Source: Crossiella cryophila
Lineage (GTDB): Bacteria; Actinomycetota; Actinomycetes; Mycobacteriales; Pseudonocardiaceae
NCBI RefSeq assembly: GCF_014204915.1
Contig: NZ_JACHMH010000001.1
Location: forward strand, 5,543,501 to 5,607,500
Length of the DNA stretch: 64,000 nucleotides
Reading direction: 5' to 3'
Positions 16,634 through 23,525 of this stretch are shown piece by piece (position 1 is the stretch's first letter; every line of letters begins with the position of its first letter). The notes beneath the pieces are model-generated. The model was not told where the DNA came from, did no database searches, and saw nothing but the letters and a program-made list of their open reading frames with translations. The position numbers were made by a program, and so were the translations under genes.

Positions 16634-17443
16634 TCACCGGCGCAGGAACTCCCACAGCAGGCCGGCGACCGCGCTCGGCTGGGCCAGGAACGGTGAGTGC
16701 GGCGCGCCGGGGATGACCTTCACCTGGACACCGGCTGCGGTGTAGCGGGCGGTGGTTTTGGCGCAGTCGTAGTAGGGGTCCTGCTCGCCCAGGATCACCA
16801 GGCTGGGCAGGCCGAGGTCGCGGAGCTGGGCGTCGAGCGGGTGCTGGGCGAGGATCGGGCCCCGGTCAACGAAGATCATCCGGGTCAGGCGGGGCGCGGT
16901 CGCGGCCTGGTCGAGGACTGCCTGGATGGGGTTGTCGAAGTTCTTCCCTGGCAGGAAACGGGAAATCCAGTGCGTCACCGGCCAGTACGCGATGGTGCGG
17001 GCGATCACGCTGAACAAGGAGACCAGGAAGGCGCTGCCGCGCGGGGTCGAGGCGTAGGTGTAGTCCGGGCCCTGGGCGATCACCACCACCGCGCTGACCC
17101 GGTCGGACTGCGCGGCCAGGGCCAGGGTGACGTCCGCGCCATAGGAGTGACCGGCCACCGCCGCGTCGCTGAGGTCGAGTTCCTTCACCAGCGCCGCGAC
17201 GGCGCGACCCTGTGACAACGCGTCCAGGTCGGTGCTGCCGCCGGTGCAGCCGTGGCCGGGCAGGTCGACCCGGATCACCCGGAAATCGGTGGCCAGCAAC
17301 GGGGTCAGCCGGTCGAACCAGTGCATCGAGCCGCGGAACCCGTGCAGCAGGACGAGTGGCCTGGCCGTGGGATCGCCGTCCTGGCGCACGTGGAAATTGT
17401 GACCGGCGACCGAGATCAGCTCGCCAATGGGGACCCGCCGCAT
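16634..17443 (-). CDS. Alpha/beta hydrolase
   Basis: The 269-residue protein has the oxyanion motif VLLHGFRGS, the nucleophile elbow GHSYGA (Ser near residue 98), the acid in ILGEQDPYYD and the catalytic His in PGAPHSPF, so the triad is complete. A moderately hydrophobic cap insert (FLVSLFSVIARTIAYWPVTHW) suggests a hydrophobic substrate or membrane association. No signal peptide. Esterase, lipase-like or haloalkane-dehalogenase-like activities all remain possible. Confidence 0.92.
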   Translation of the reverse strand: MRRVPIGELISVAGHNFHVRQDGDPTARPLVLLHGFRGSMHWFDRLTPLLATDFRVIRVDLPGHGCTGGSTDLDALSQGRAVAALVKELDLSDAAVAGHSYGADVTLALAAQSDRVSAVVVIAQGPDYTYASTPRGSAFLVSLFSVIARTIAYWPVTHWISRFLPGKNFDNPIQAVLDQAATAPRLTRMIFVDRGPILAQHPLDAQLRDLGLPSLVILGEQDPYYDCAKTTARYTAAGVQVKVIPGAPHSPFLAQPSAVAGLLWEFLRR

Positions 17444-17482
17444 CGCGGGATCATAACAGGGCAGCCGGCCTGGGCCGTCCGG

Positions 17483-18433
17483 TCACTTCGGCATCATGCT
17501 GGTCCGGATCCGCGCCCGGTTCTCCCGGTACCAGGCCACGGTCTGGCTTATCCCGTCCACATAGGACGTTGCCGCGCTGCCGGGATACCGGGCCAGGTAA
17601 CGGCTGCCGTCGACCACGAACGGCTGGTCGAACTGGTAGAGCAGTGCCGCGCCGAACTTCGCCACCGTCGAGATCAGCTTGAGCGGGGTCACCATGGTCT
17701 CCGACACCGCGGTCAGCCTCGCCGGTTGCCCGAGCTGTCCGGCCAGGGTGGCCGCGAACTCCCGGCCGGTGGTCGGCGCGGTGTGCGGGACGTGCCAGAC
17801 CTGGCCCCAGGCCTGGGGATCGGCGGCCACGGTGGCCAGTCCGGCGGCGAAGTCCCCGATGTAGGTCGGGGTGATCGGCAGGTCCGGGTTGCCGAACCAG
17901 ATCGGCCTGCGCCCGGCCACCGCGCGGCCGAACAGGTTCTGCCCCAGCACCGATTCCACCGCGGGGCCGTACAACTCGCCGCCGCGCGCGATCACCACCT
18001 GTGCCGCACCCCGGTGGTGCGCGGCCATGGTCAGCTCCGCCAGCCACGCGCGCAGCACGCCGAGATCGGTGACCGGGCGCACCGGGGTGTCCTCGGTCAT
18101 CGGCCCGTCCACCGTGCCGTACATCCAGGTGTCGTCGGCGAAGGCCAGCACCGCGCCGGTCGAACCGGCCGCGGCGACCAGTGACCGGATCACCTCGGGG
18201 AAGGTCGAGCGCCACTGCTGGAACGGCGGGTTGACGCAGTTGTACACCGCGGTGGCCCCGGCGCAGACCTCGCGCATCCGCCCGGCGTCACTGGCGTCCG
18301 CGGCCACCGCCTCCGCGCCGGGGATGGCCGAGTCGCCACCGCGACTGACCGCCCTGACCTTCTCGCCGCGCGCCAGCAGTTCTTTCACCAGCGCCGTACC
18401 GGTTCCCCCGGTGGCGCCCACGACTACGTGCAT
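17483..18433 (-). CDS. NAD(P)-binding epimerase/NmrA-like protein
   Basis: The 316-residue protein starts with a Rossmann motif (VVVGATGGTGTALV) and continues as an atypical short-chain dehydrogenase/epimerase. The ATG at 18433 is preceded by AAGGAGGGAA. The catalytic YxxxK of classical SDR enzymes is not evident: the corresponding stretch reads FADDTWMYGTVDGPMTEDTP, so it may be a regulator-like or divergent epimerase. It lies 51 bases downstream of the hydrolase at 18485-19396 on the same strand, and both may belong to the regulon of the divergent TetR. Confidence 0.85.
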   Translation of the reverse strand: MHVVVGATGGTGTALVKELLARGEKVRAVSRGGDSAIPGAEAVAADASDAGRMREVCAGATAVYNCVNPPFQQWRSTFPEVIRSLVAAAGSTGAVLAFADDTWMYGTVDGPMTEDTPVRPVTDLGVLRAWLAELTMAAHHRGAAQVVIARGGELYGPAVESVLGQNLFGRAVAGRRPIWFGNPDLPITPTYIGDFAAGLATVAADPQAWGQVWHVPHTAPTTGREFAATLAGQLGQPARLTAVSETMVTPLKLISTVAKFGAALLYQFDQPFVVDGSRYLARYPGSAATSYVDGISQTVAWYRENRARIRTSMMPK

Positions 18434-18484
18434 GAGAGTTCCCTCCTTGATGCCGCACCCTGGCACCCGGCCCCTGCAAAACCC

Positions 18485-19396
18485 TTACAACACGCGTGAG
18501 AGCGCCTCGGGCCGTTCGAGTTCGGGGAAGTGCCCCACGCCGGGCAGCCGCAGCACGGTCGCCGCCGGTGCGAGGGTCTTGATGCTGTCCGGATCGGTGC
18601 GCGCGTGGCTGGGATCGGCCGCACCCCACAGCGCGATGACCTCGGTGCCGCCGGGATCGACCAGGGGCGCCGGACCCGCGAGGTACTGCTGGAACACCGA
18701 GGCCAGGCTGAACAACGCACCCGCTGTGGACGCGGCGGCGAAGTCGGCGAGCAGGCGTTCCCGCACCTCCGGGGTGGCGCAGACCTGGCGCAACCACTCG
18801 CCGCCGCGGTCGGCCTGCACCGCCCGCAGCAGCAGCTGACCGAGCACCGGGCGGCGCAGCATTCCCTTGGTGACCCGGTTTCGCGCGTCCCGCCAGGCCA
18901 GTTCGGCCGCCCAGCCAGGGGCCTGGGACAGCACCAGCCGATCGATCAGGCCGGGACGGCGACCGGCCAGGTCCAGCCCGCAGTAGGCCGCACCGCACGG
19001 GGCGACCAGCGTGGTGTGCGACCCGCCAAGACCGGTGAGGAACTCGGCGAGCACGTCGTTGACCGGGTGGAACCGGAAGTCGTAACCACGCAGCGGGGCG
19101 CTGAAGCCAAAGCCGGGCAGTTCGGCCACCACCACCCGATGACTGGGGCGCAACAACTCCACCACGTCCACATAGGACTCCACGGTGACCGGCGGATCGG
19201 CCAGCAGCACCACCAGTGGCACGGCCCGCTCGCCACGCGGATCGGTGTCCAGATGCCGCACGGTCGCGGTGGCCAGCCTGGCGAGCCGGACCCCTGGCGG
19301 CCGCGGCACCGCGCGCCGGGCCAGCCGCCGTCCCCAGCGCACGTCCAGCGCGGCGCCCACCCGGTGAGCCAGGGTTCGGCGCAACAACTCAGCCAC
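18485..19396 (-). CDS. Alpha/beta hydrolase with cysteine in the nucleophile position
   Basis: The 303-residue protein has the alpha/beta hydrolase layout: strand-turn LPGFGFSAP, a nucleophile elbow LVAPCGAAYCG, acid D261 (LWGAADPSH) and H289 (PGVGHFPELERPE). The usual elbow serine is C134, giving a Cys-Asp-His triad as in dienelactone hydrolases. The GTG start at 19396 has an AAGGGGG upstream. It faces a TetR gene across two operator copies, so it is likely induced by the TetR ligand. A catalytically altered hydrolase or acyl-transfer enzyme is possible. Confidence 0.85.
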   Translation of the reverse strand: MAELLRRTLAHRVGAALDVRWGRRLARRAVPRPPGVRLARLATATVRHLDTDPRGERAVPLVVLLADPPVTVESYVDVVELLRPSHRVVVAELPGFGFSAPLRGYDFRFHPVNDVLAEFLTGLGGSHTTLVAPCGAAYCGLDLAGRRPGLIDRLVLSQAPGWAAELAWRDARNRVTKGMLRRPVLGQLLLRAVQADRGGEWLRQVCATPEVRERLLADFAAASTAGALFSLASVFQQYLAGPAPLVDPGGTEVIALWGAADPSHARTDPDSIKTLAPAATVLRLPGVGHFPELERPEALSRVL

Positions 19397-19414
19397 GGTG
19401 ATCCCCCTTCGGAT

Positions 19415-19466
19415 ACTCGGACAGTCGTCCTAGTCGAGTGGCCGATACTATGACAGTCGTCCGAGT
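19415..19466. promoter_or_regulatory. Two tandem TetR operators
   Basis: Two related 20-base imperfect palindromes lie at 19415-19434 and 19447-19466 in the divergent promoter. Both contain GACAGTCGTCC between ACT and AGT ends (pattern ACTNNGACNNNNGTCNNAGT). They are 32 bases apart, about three helical turns, so two dimers could bind the same DNA face. They lie between the hydrolase start (19396) and the TetR start (19492). Confidence 0.7.
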
Positions 19467-19491
19467 ACGGGGAAGGGAGCGAGTCCGCCCG

Positions 19492-20061
19492 ATGGGGAAG
19501 CGCACCGACAGCAGGGACCGCACGATCGCGGCCGCGGAACGACTGTTCCGGACCCGCGGCGTGGCCCGCACCGGCCTGCGCGAGGTCGTCGCGGCCGCCG
19601 GCACCGCACGCGGCGCGCTCGGCCACCACTTCCCCGGCGGCAAGGAAGAACTGATCGTCGCGGTCCTGGAACGCAACGCGGGCCGGATCGCCGGACTGCT
19701 GCGCGCCGCCCGCGATCTCGACCCGCCGCCGGTGCCGGCTGACGTGGTGCGCGCGGTGGTCGGGGTGTGGCGGGAGGAGTTGCGCCGCACCGATTTCACC
19801 CTCGGCTGCCCACTGGTGGCCACCGTGGTCGACGACGCGGTGGATCACCCGGACGTGCGCACCGCGGTCACCGCCGCCCTGACCAGCTGGGAAGAACCCC
19901 TGGCCACCCTGCTCGGCGGCGCGGGCAAGCCCCCGGCCCCCGGCCTCGCGCTCGCCCTGCTCGCCGCGGTCGAAGGCGCGGTCGTGCTCGCCAGGGCCCG
20001 CCGCGACCTGGGCGCGCTGGACGAGGTCGAACGCGTGTTCCTCGGCGTCCTCGGGTGCTGA
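19492..20061 (+). CDS. TetR family regulator (LmrA/YxaF-like)
   Basis: This 189-residue protein has an N-terminal helix-turn-helix (LREVVAAAGTARGALGHHFPGGKEEL) and a C-terminal domain with the GCPLVATVVDDAVDHPDVR signature of LmrA/YxaF-type TetR proteins. The start at 19492 (MGKRTDSRDRT) is chosen because earlier starts fall inside the operator. Its stop overlaps the GTG start of the SARP gene by 7 bases, so repressor and activator are translationally coupled, which is unusual. Confidence 0.9.
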   Translation: MGKRTDSRDRTIAAAERLFRTRGVARTGLREVVAAAGTARGALGHHFPGGKEELIVAVLERNAGRIAGLLRAARDLDPPPVPADVVRAVVGVWREELRRTDFTLGCPLVATVVDDAVDHPDVRTAVTAALTSWEEPLATLLGGAGKPPAPGLALALLAAVEGAVVLARARRDLGALDEVERVFLGVLGC

Positions 20062-22769
20062 CCTGCCACGTGCTCGGCCACACCGAGGTGACCTGCGACG
20101 GCCTGCCCGTCCAGCTCGGCGGACCGGTGCCCCGGCGGCTGCTCACCGCGCTGATCGCCGCCCGCGGGGACGTGCTCAGCTACCCGGCCCTGGCCACCGC
20201 GGTCTGGGGCGAGCCCGGCCCGGCGCGGGCCACCGCCACCCTGCAGGTCTACGTCTCCCGGCTGCGCGGCCTGCTCGGCCCCGCCGACCGGCACCGGCTG
20301 GCCCGCGGCCACGGCGGCTACCAGCTGATCATCCCGCCGGAGTGGACCGACGTGGCCCGGTTCGAGGCCGGACTCGCCCGCGCCCGCCGGCTCCTGCCCA
20401 CCGACCCGGCCGCCGCCCTGCCCGCGGTGGAGCAGGCACTGCGGCTCTGGCGCGGCCGGCCCTACCTCGACCTGCCCGGCGCCGAACTCATCGAGGCGGA
20501 GACCAGCCGACTGGTCGAACTGCACCAGGTCGCCCTGGAAACCCGGGCCGCGGCCCGGCTGGCCGGGGGAGACGCGGCGGGCGCGGTCCCCGAACTGGAC
20601 CTGCTGATCACCGAGACGCCCTACCGGGAGAGCCGCTGGGCGCTGCTGGTGCTCGCGCTCTACCGCGGCGGCAGACAGGCCGACGCACTCGCGGCGCTGC
20701 GCCGGGCCCGCACCGTGCTGGCCGAGGACCTGGGCATCGACCCCGGCCCCGAACTCCGCGACCTGGAACACCAGGTGCTCGCCCAGGACCCGCACCTGCT
20801 CCAGCCCACCACACCGCCACGCCAGGCCCTGGTCACCCCGCTGACCTCCTTCACCGGCCGGGACACCGAGCTGGCCGACCTCGGCACCCGACTGCGCGCA
20901 CACCGGCTGGTCACCCTCACCGGACCCGCCGGGGTGGGCAAGACCCGGCTCGCCCTGGAACACGCCAACCGGGTCCGGGACACCGACGGCCCCTGGCTGG
21001 TCCGGCTCGCCGACCTGGCCGACGGCACGCTGCTGCTCGGCACGGTCGCCACCGCCACCGGCATCTCCGGCGCCGATCCGGACACCGTGCTGGCCGGTCT
21101 GGCCACCCGCACCGGCACCCTGGTCCTGGACAACTGCGAGCACCTCACCGACCCGGTCGCCGAGTTCGCCATCCGGCTGCTCAACACCTGCCCCGGCCTG
21201 CGCCTGCTGATCACCAGCCGGGAACAGCTCGGCCTGGACGGCGAACAGGTGATCCCGGTGCGCCCCTTGGCGATCCGGCTGCCCGACGGCACCCCCGGCC
21301 CGGCCGTGGCGCTGCTGACCGACCGCGTCCAGGCGGTCCACCCCGGCTGGCAGCCCAGTCCGGCCGAAGCCGACGACCTCGAAGCCCTCTGCACCGCCCT
21401 GGACGGCCTGCCGCTGGCCCTGGAACTGGCCGCCGCCCGGTCCAGGATCCTTGGCCCACGCGAGATCCTGGACCGTCTCGACGACCGCTTCACCCTGCTC
21501 GGCGAGGTCCCCCGCGGCTCGCTGACCCCGCACCGCACCCTGCGCGCGGCCATCGAGTGGAGCGTGCACCTGCTCTCCGACGCCGATCGTGCCTTCCTGC
21601 ACCGACTCTGGCCCTTCGACGGCGGCTTCACCTACACCGCCGCAGCCGCCGTCCACCAGCCGGAACCCCTGGCCGCCCTGTCCTCCCTGGTGGCCAAATC
21701 AGTGCTCAGCGCCGACACCACCGGCAACCCCACCCGCTACCGGCTGCTGGAATCAGTCCGGGAGTACTGCCGCGAACACGACCCGGCCCCCGCCCGCAGT
21801 GCCGCCGCGCACGCCCACTGGGTCCGCACCCTGGTCGCCGCCAGTGCCGAGGACCTGAACTTCCCGCACGACGGCCAGATCATCCGCTCCCTGACCACCG
21901 AACTCCCCAACCTGCGCGCGGGCATCCGGCACGACATCACCCACGACCCGGTCCAGGCCCTGCGCACCATCGGCCTGCTCGGCTGGTTCTGGATCCGCGG
22001 CGGCCACTTCGCCGAAGCCGCCGCCCTGCTCGACGCCGCCCGCACCGCCGCCCCGGACGCACCCGCCCTGGACCGGGCCCGCGCCCTGATCGTCCGCGGT
22101 GACCTGCTCGGCTTCAGCGGCGCCGGCCTGCTCAGCGCCGAAGTCCCCTACCTGGAAGCCATCGCCCTCGCCGCCACCGGCGACACCCCCGAACACCGGG
22201 CCCTGCGCGGCCGCGCCCACTACCAGGCCGCCTTCGGCGCGATCGCCCTCGCCGACCCCGCCCGCGCCACCCACCACGCCGAAGCCGCCCTGGCCCTCGG
22301 CGAATCGGTCACCGAACCCTGGCTGACCGCGGGCGCCCGGATGGCCCACGGCGCCGCGCTGGTCCTCAGTGGACAGTCCGCGGCCGGTGAGTCCGAACTC
22401 GCCGAGGCCGCCGAACTGGCCCGCCGGCACAACCTGCCCTGGCTGGAAGGCTGGGCCACCCACCACCTCGGCCAGGCCCTGCTGCTGCGCGCCCGCACCA
22501 CCCCGCACCTGGCCACCGCCGCGCTCACCGCCCTGCGCACCGCGCTGGACCGCTACCTGCGCACCGAGGACATCAGCTTCACCCTCATCGTGCTGACCAC
22601 CCTGGCCACCGCCCTGCACCAGTTCGGCGCGCCAGGCCAGGGGGCGGAGGTGCTGGCCGCCGTGCACCGGGAACGCCTGCGCCACGGCATCCAGCCGGAG
22701 GCGATCCTGGCCGGGGCGACCAGTCTGAGCGGCCGCGAGTTCCTGCCGGCGGCGATCGCGGGGGAGTAG
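20055..22769 (+). CDS. SARP/AfsR-type regulator with NB-ARC ATPase domain
   Basis: The 904-residue protein starts VLTCHVLGHTEVTCDG, the opening of the OmpR-like winged helix of SARP regulators (residues about 1-90), then a BTAD domain (about 95-240, with RESRWALLVLALYRGGRQADALAALRRAR). An NB-ARC-type ATPase follows: Walker A GPAGVGKTR near 290, Walker B LVLDNCEHL near 356, and GLPLALELAAARSR. The rest is helical repeats without a C-terminal LuxR helix-turn-helix. Such proteins activate secondary-metabolite or stress genes from direct-repeat promoters. No biosynthetic core genes are visible in the window, so its targets are probably elsewhere or are the hydrolase genes behind it. Confidence 0.93.
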   Translation: MLTCHVLGHTEVTCDGLPVQLGGPVPRRLLTALIAARGDVLSYPALATAVWGEPGPARATATLQVYVSRLRGLLGPADRHRLARGHGGYQLIIPPEWTDVARFEAGLARARRLLPTDPAAALPAVEQALRLWRGRPYLDLPGAELIEAETSRLVELHQVALETRAAARLAGGDAAGAVPELDLLITETPYRESRWALLVLALYRGGRQADALAALRRARTVLAEDLGIDPGPELRDLEHQVLAQDPHLLQPTTPPRQALVTPLTSFTGRDTELADLGTRLRAHRLVTLTGPAGVGKTRLALEHANRVRDTDGPWLVRLADLADGTLLLGTVATATGISGADPDTVLAGLATRTGTLVLDNCEHLTDPVAEFAIRLLNTCPGLRLLITSREQLGLDGEQVIPVRPLAIRLPDGTPGPAVALLTDRVQAVHPGWQPSPAEADDLEALCTALDGLPLALELAAARSRILGPREILDRLDDRFTLLGEVPRGSLTPHRTLRAAIEWSVHLLSDADRAFLHRLWPFDGGFTYTAAAAVHQPEPLAALSSLVAKSVLSADTTGNPTRYRLLESVREYCREHDPAPARSAAAHAHWVRTLVAASAEDLNFPHDGQIIRSLTTELPNLRAGIRHDITHDPVQALRTIGLLGWFWIRGGHFAEAAALLDAARTAAPDAPALDRARALIVRGDLLGFSGAGLLSAEVPYLEAIALAATGDTPEHRALRGRAHYQAAFGAIALADPARATHHAEAALALGESVTEPWLTAGARMAHGAALVLSGQSAAGESELAEAAELARRHNLPWLEGWATHHLGQALLLRARTTPHLATAALTALRTALDRYLRTEDISFTLIVLTTLATALHQFGAPGQGAEVLAAVHRERLRHGIQPEAILAGATSLSGREFLPAAIAGE

Positions 22770-22780
22770 GCCCGGTCCGG

Positions 22781-23434
22781 CTACTCGTTGCTCGCGATCA
22801 TGCCGGTGAGCAGCTGCGGCAGGATCCGGGTCAGGTACCGGTCGTGCGTCCGGTCCGCCGCACCGTCCAGCAGCGCACGGGTGAGCATCGTCTCGTAGAG
22901 CGCCACCACCACCTGCACCAGATCCTCCGGCGCCACGGTCAGCCGCATGCCGAGCCGGTCGAGCAGGGCCGCCATGATCTCGCCGAGTCCGCGGTGGAAC
23001 CGGGTCTCGGCGGCCGCGGTCGGACCGCGGAGTTCGGGCTGGCGCAGGGCCTGCGCGCGGAACTCGGCGACCAGCAGGTACCACTGCTCGTCCGCGACCA
23101 GGGTGGTCATGAACAACTCGGCGGCCTGGCCGACCAGTTCGATCACCGCGTCCTGGCCGGTGGCGTGCACCCGGTCGGCGGCCCGGTCCACCGCGATCCG
23201 CAGCCGCTGCGTGCGCGCGCCCATCTCCGACTCGTAGACGGCCAGGAACAGGTCTTCCTTGCTGTCGAAGTTGGAGTAGAAGGCGCCCCGGCTGAACCCG
23301 GCCCGGTCGCAGATGGCCTCGACCGGGGCGTCCCGGATGCCGTGCTGGTTGAACACCTCGCGGGCCGCCTCGATCAGTCGCCGCCGGGTCTCCGCCCGCC
23401 GTCGTGTGGTTCGCGCGCCCTCGATCGCTGTCAC
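22781..23434 (-). CDS. TetR family regulator
   Basis: The 217-residue protein has a TetR helix-turn-helix (VEAICDRAGFSRGAFYSNFDSKEDLF) and a helical C-terminal domain. A GTG at 23434 is preferred as start: the farther ATG at 23473 lies inside the palindromic operator at 23459-23508, and residues before VTAIEGARTTRRRAETR do not belong to the fold. It is divergent from the MMPL transporter gene and is the probable ligand-released repressor of the export operon. Confidence 0.92.
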   Translation of the reverse strand: MTAIEGARTTRRRAETRRRLIEAAREVFNQHGIRDAPVEAICDRAGFSRGAFYSNFDSKEDLFLAVYESEMGARTQRLRIAVDRAADRVHATGQDAVIELVGQAAELFMTTLVADEQWYLLVAEFRAQALRQPELRGPTAAAETRFHRGLGEIMAALLDRLGMRLTVAPEDLVQVVVALYETMLTRALLDGAADRTHDRYLTRILPQLLTGMIASNE

Positions 23435-23458
23435 GTGCGCCACCCTATCGAGGCAATC

Positions 23459-23508
23459 GGATACATCGTGCATAGGATACAGCGTGTATTAGGATGCACG
23501 GTGTATCC
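23459..23508. promoter_or_regulatory. Nested palindromic operator before the MMPL operon
   Basis: Outer arms of about 17 bases (GGATACATCGTGCATAG at 23459-23475 and its near-complement GGATGCACGGTGTATCC at 23492-23508) flank an inner perfect palindrome ATACAGCGTGTAT (23477-23489). All are centred at about 23483, so several overlapping half-sites (ATACA/TGTAT) are available. It ends 18 bases before the MMPL start and lies 25 bases upstream of the TetR start. Confidence 0.75.
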
Positions 23509-23525
23509 AACCGAGGGAGTCGCTC

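Noticed and set aside
17483-18433. Classical SDR dehydrogenase
   Set aside because: The nucleotide motif is present, but no YxxxK catalytic pair could be found, so only an NAD-binding epimerase/NmrA-like name is given.
20055-22769. Possible biosynthetic gene cluster around the SARP, P450 and glycosyltransferase genes
   Set aside because: No polyketide synthase, NRPS, terpene or RiPP core enzyme is present, and the three genes lie in separate modules up to 30 kb apart.
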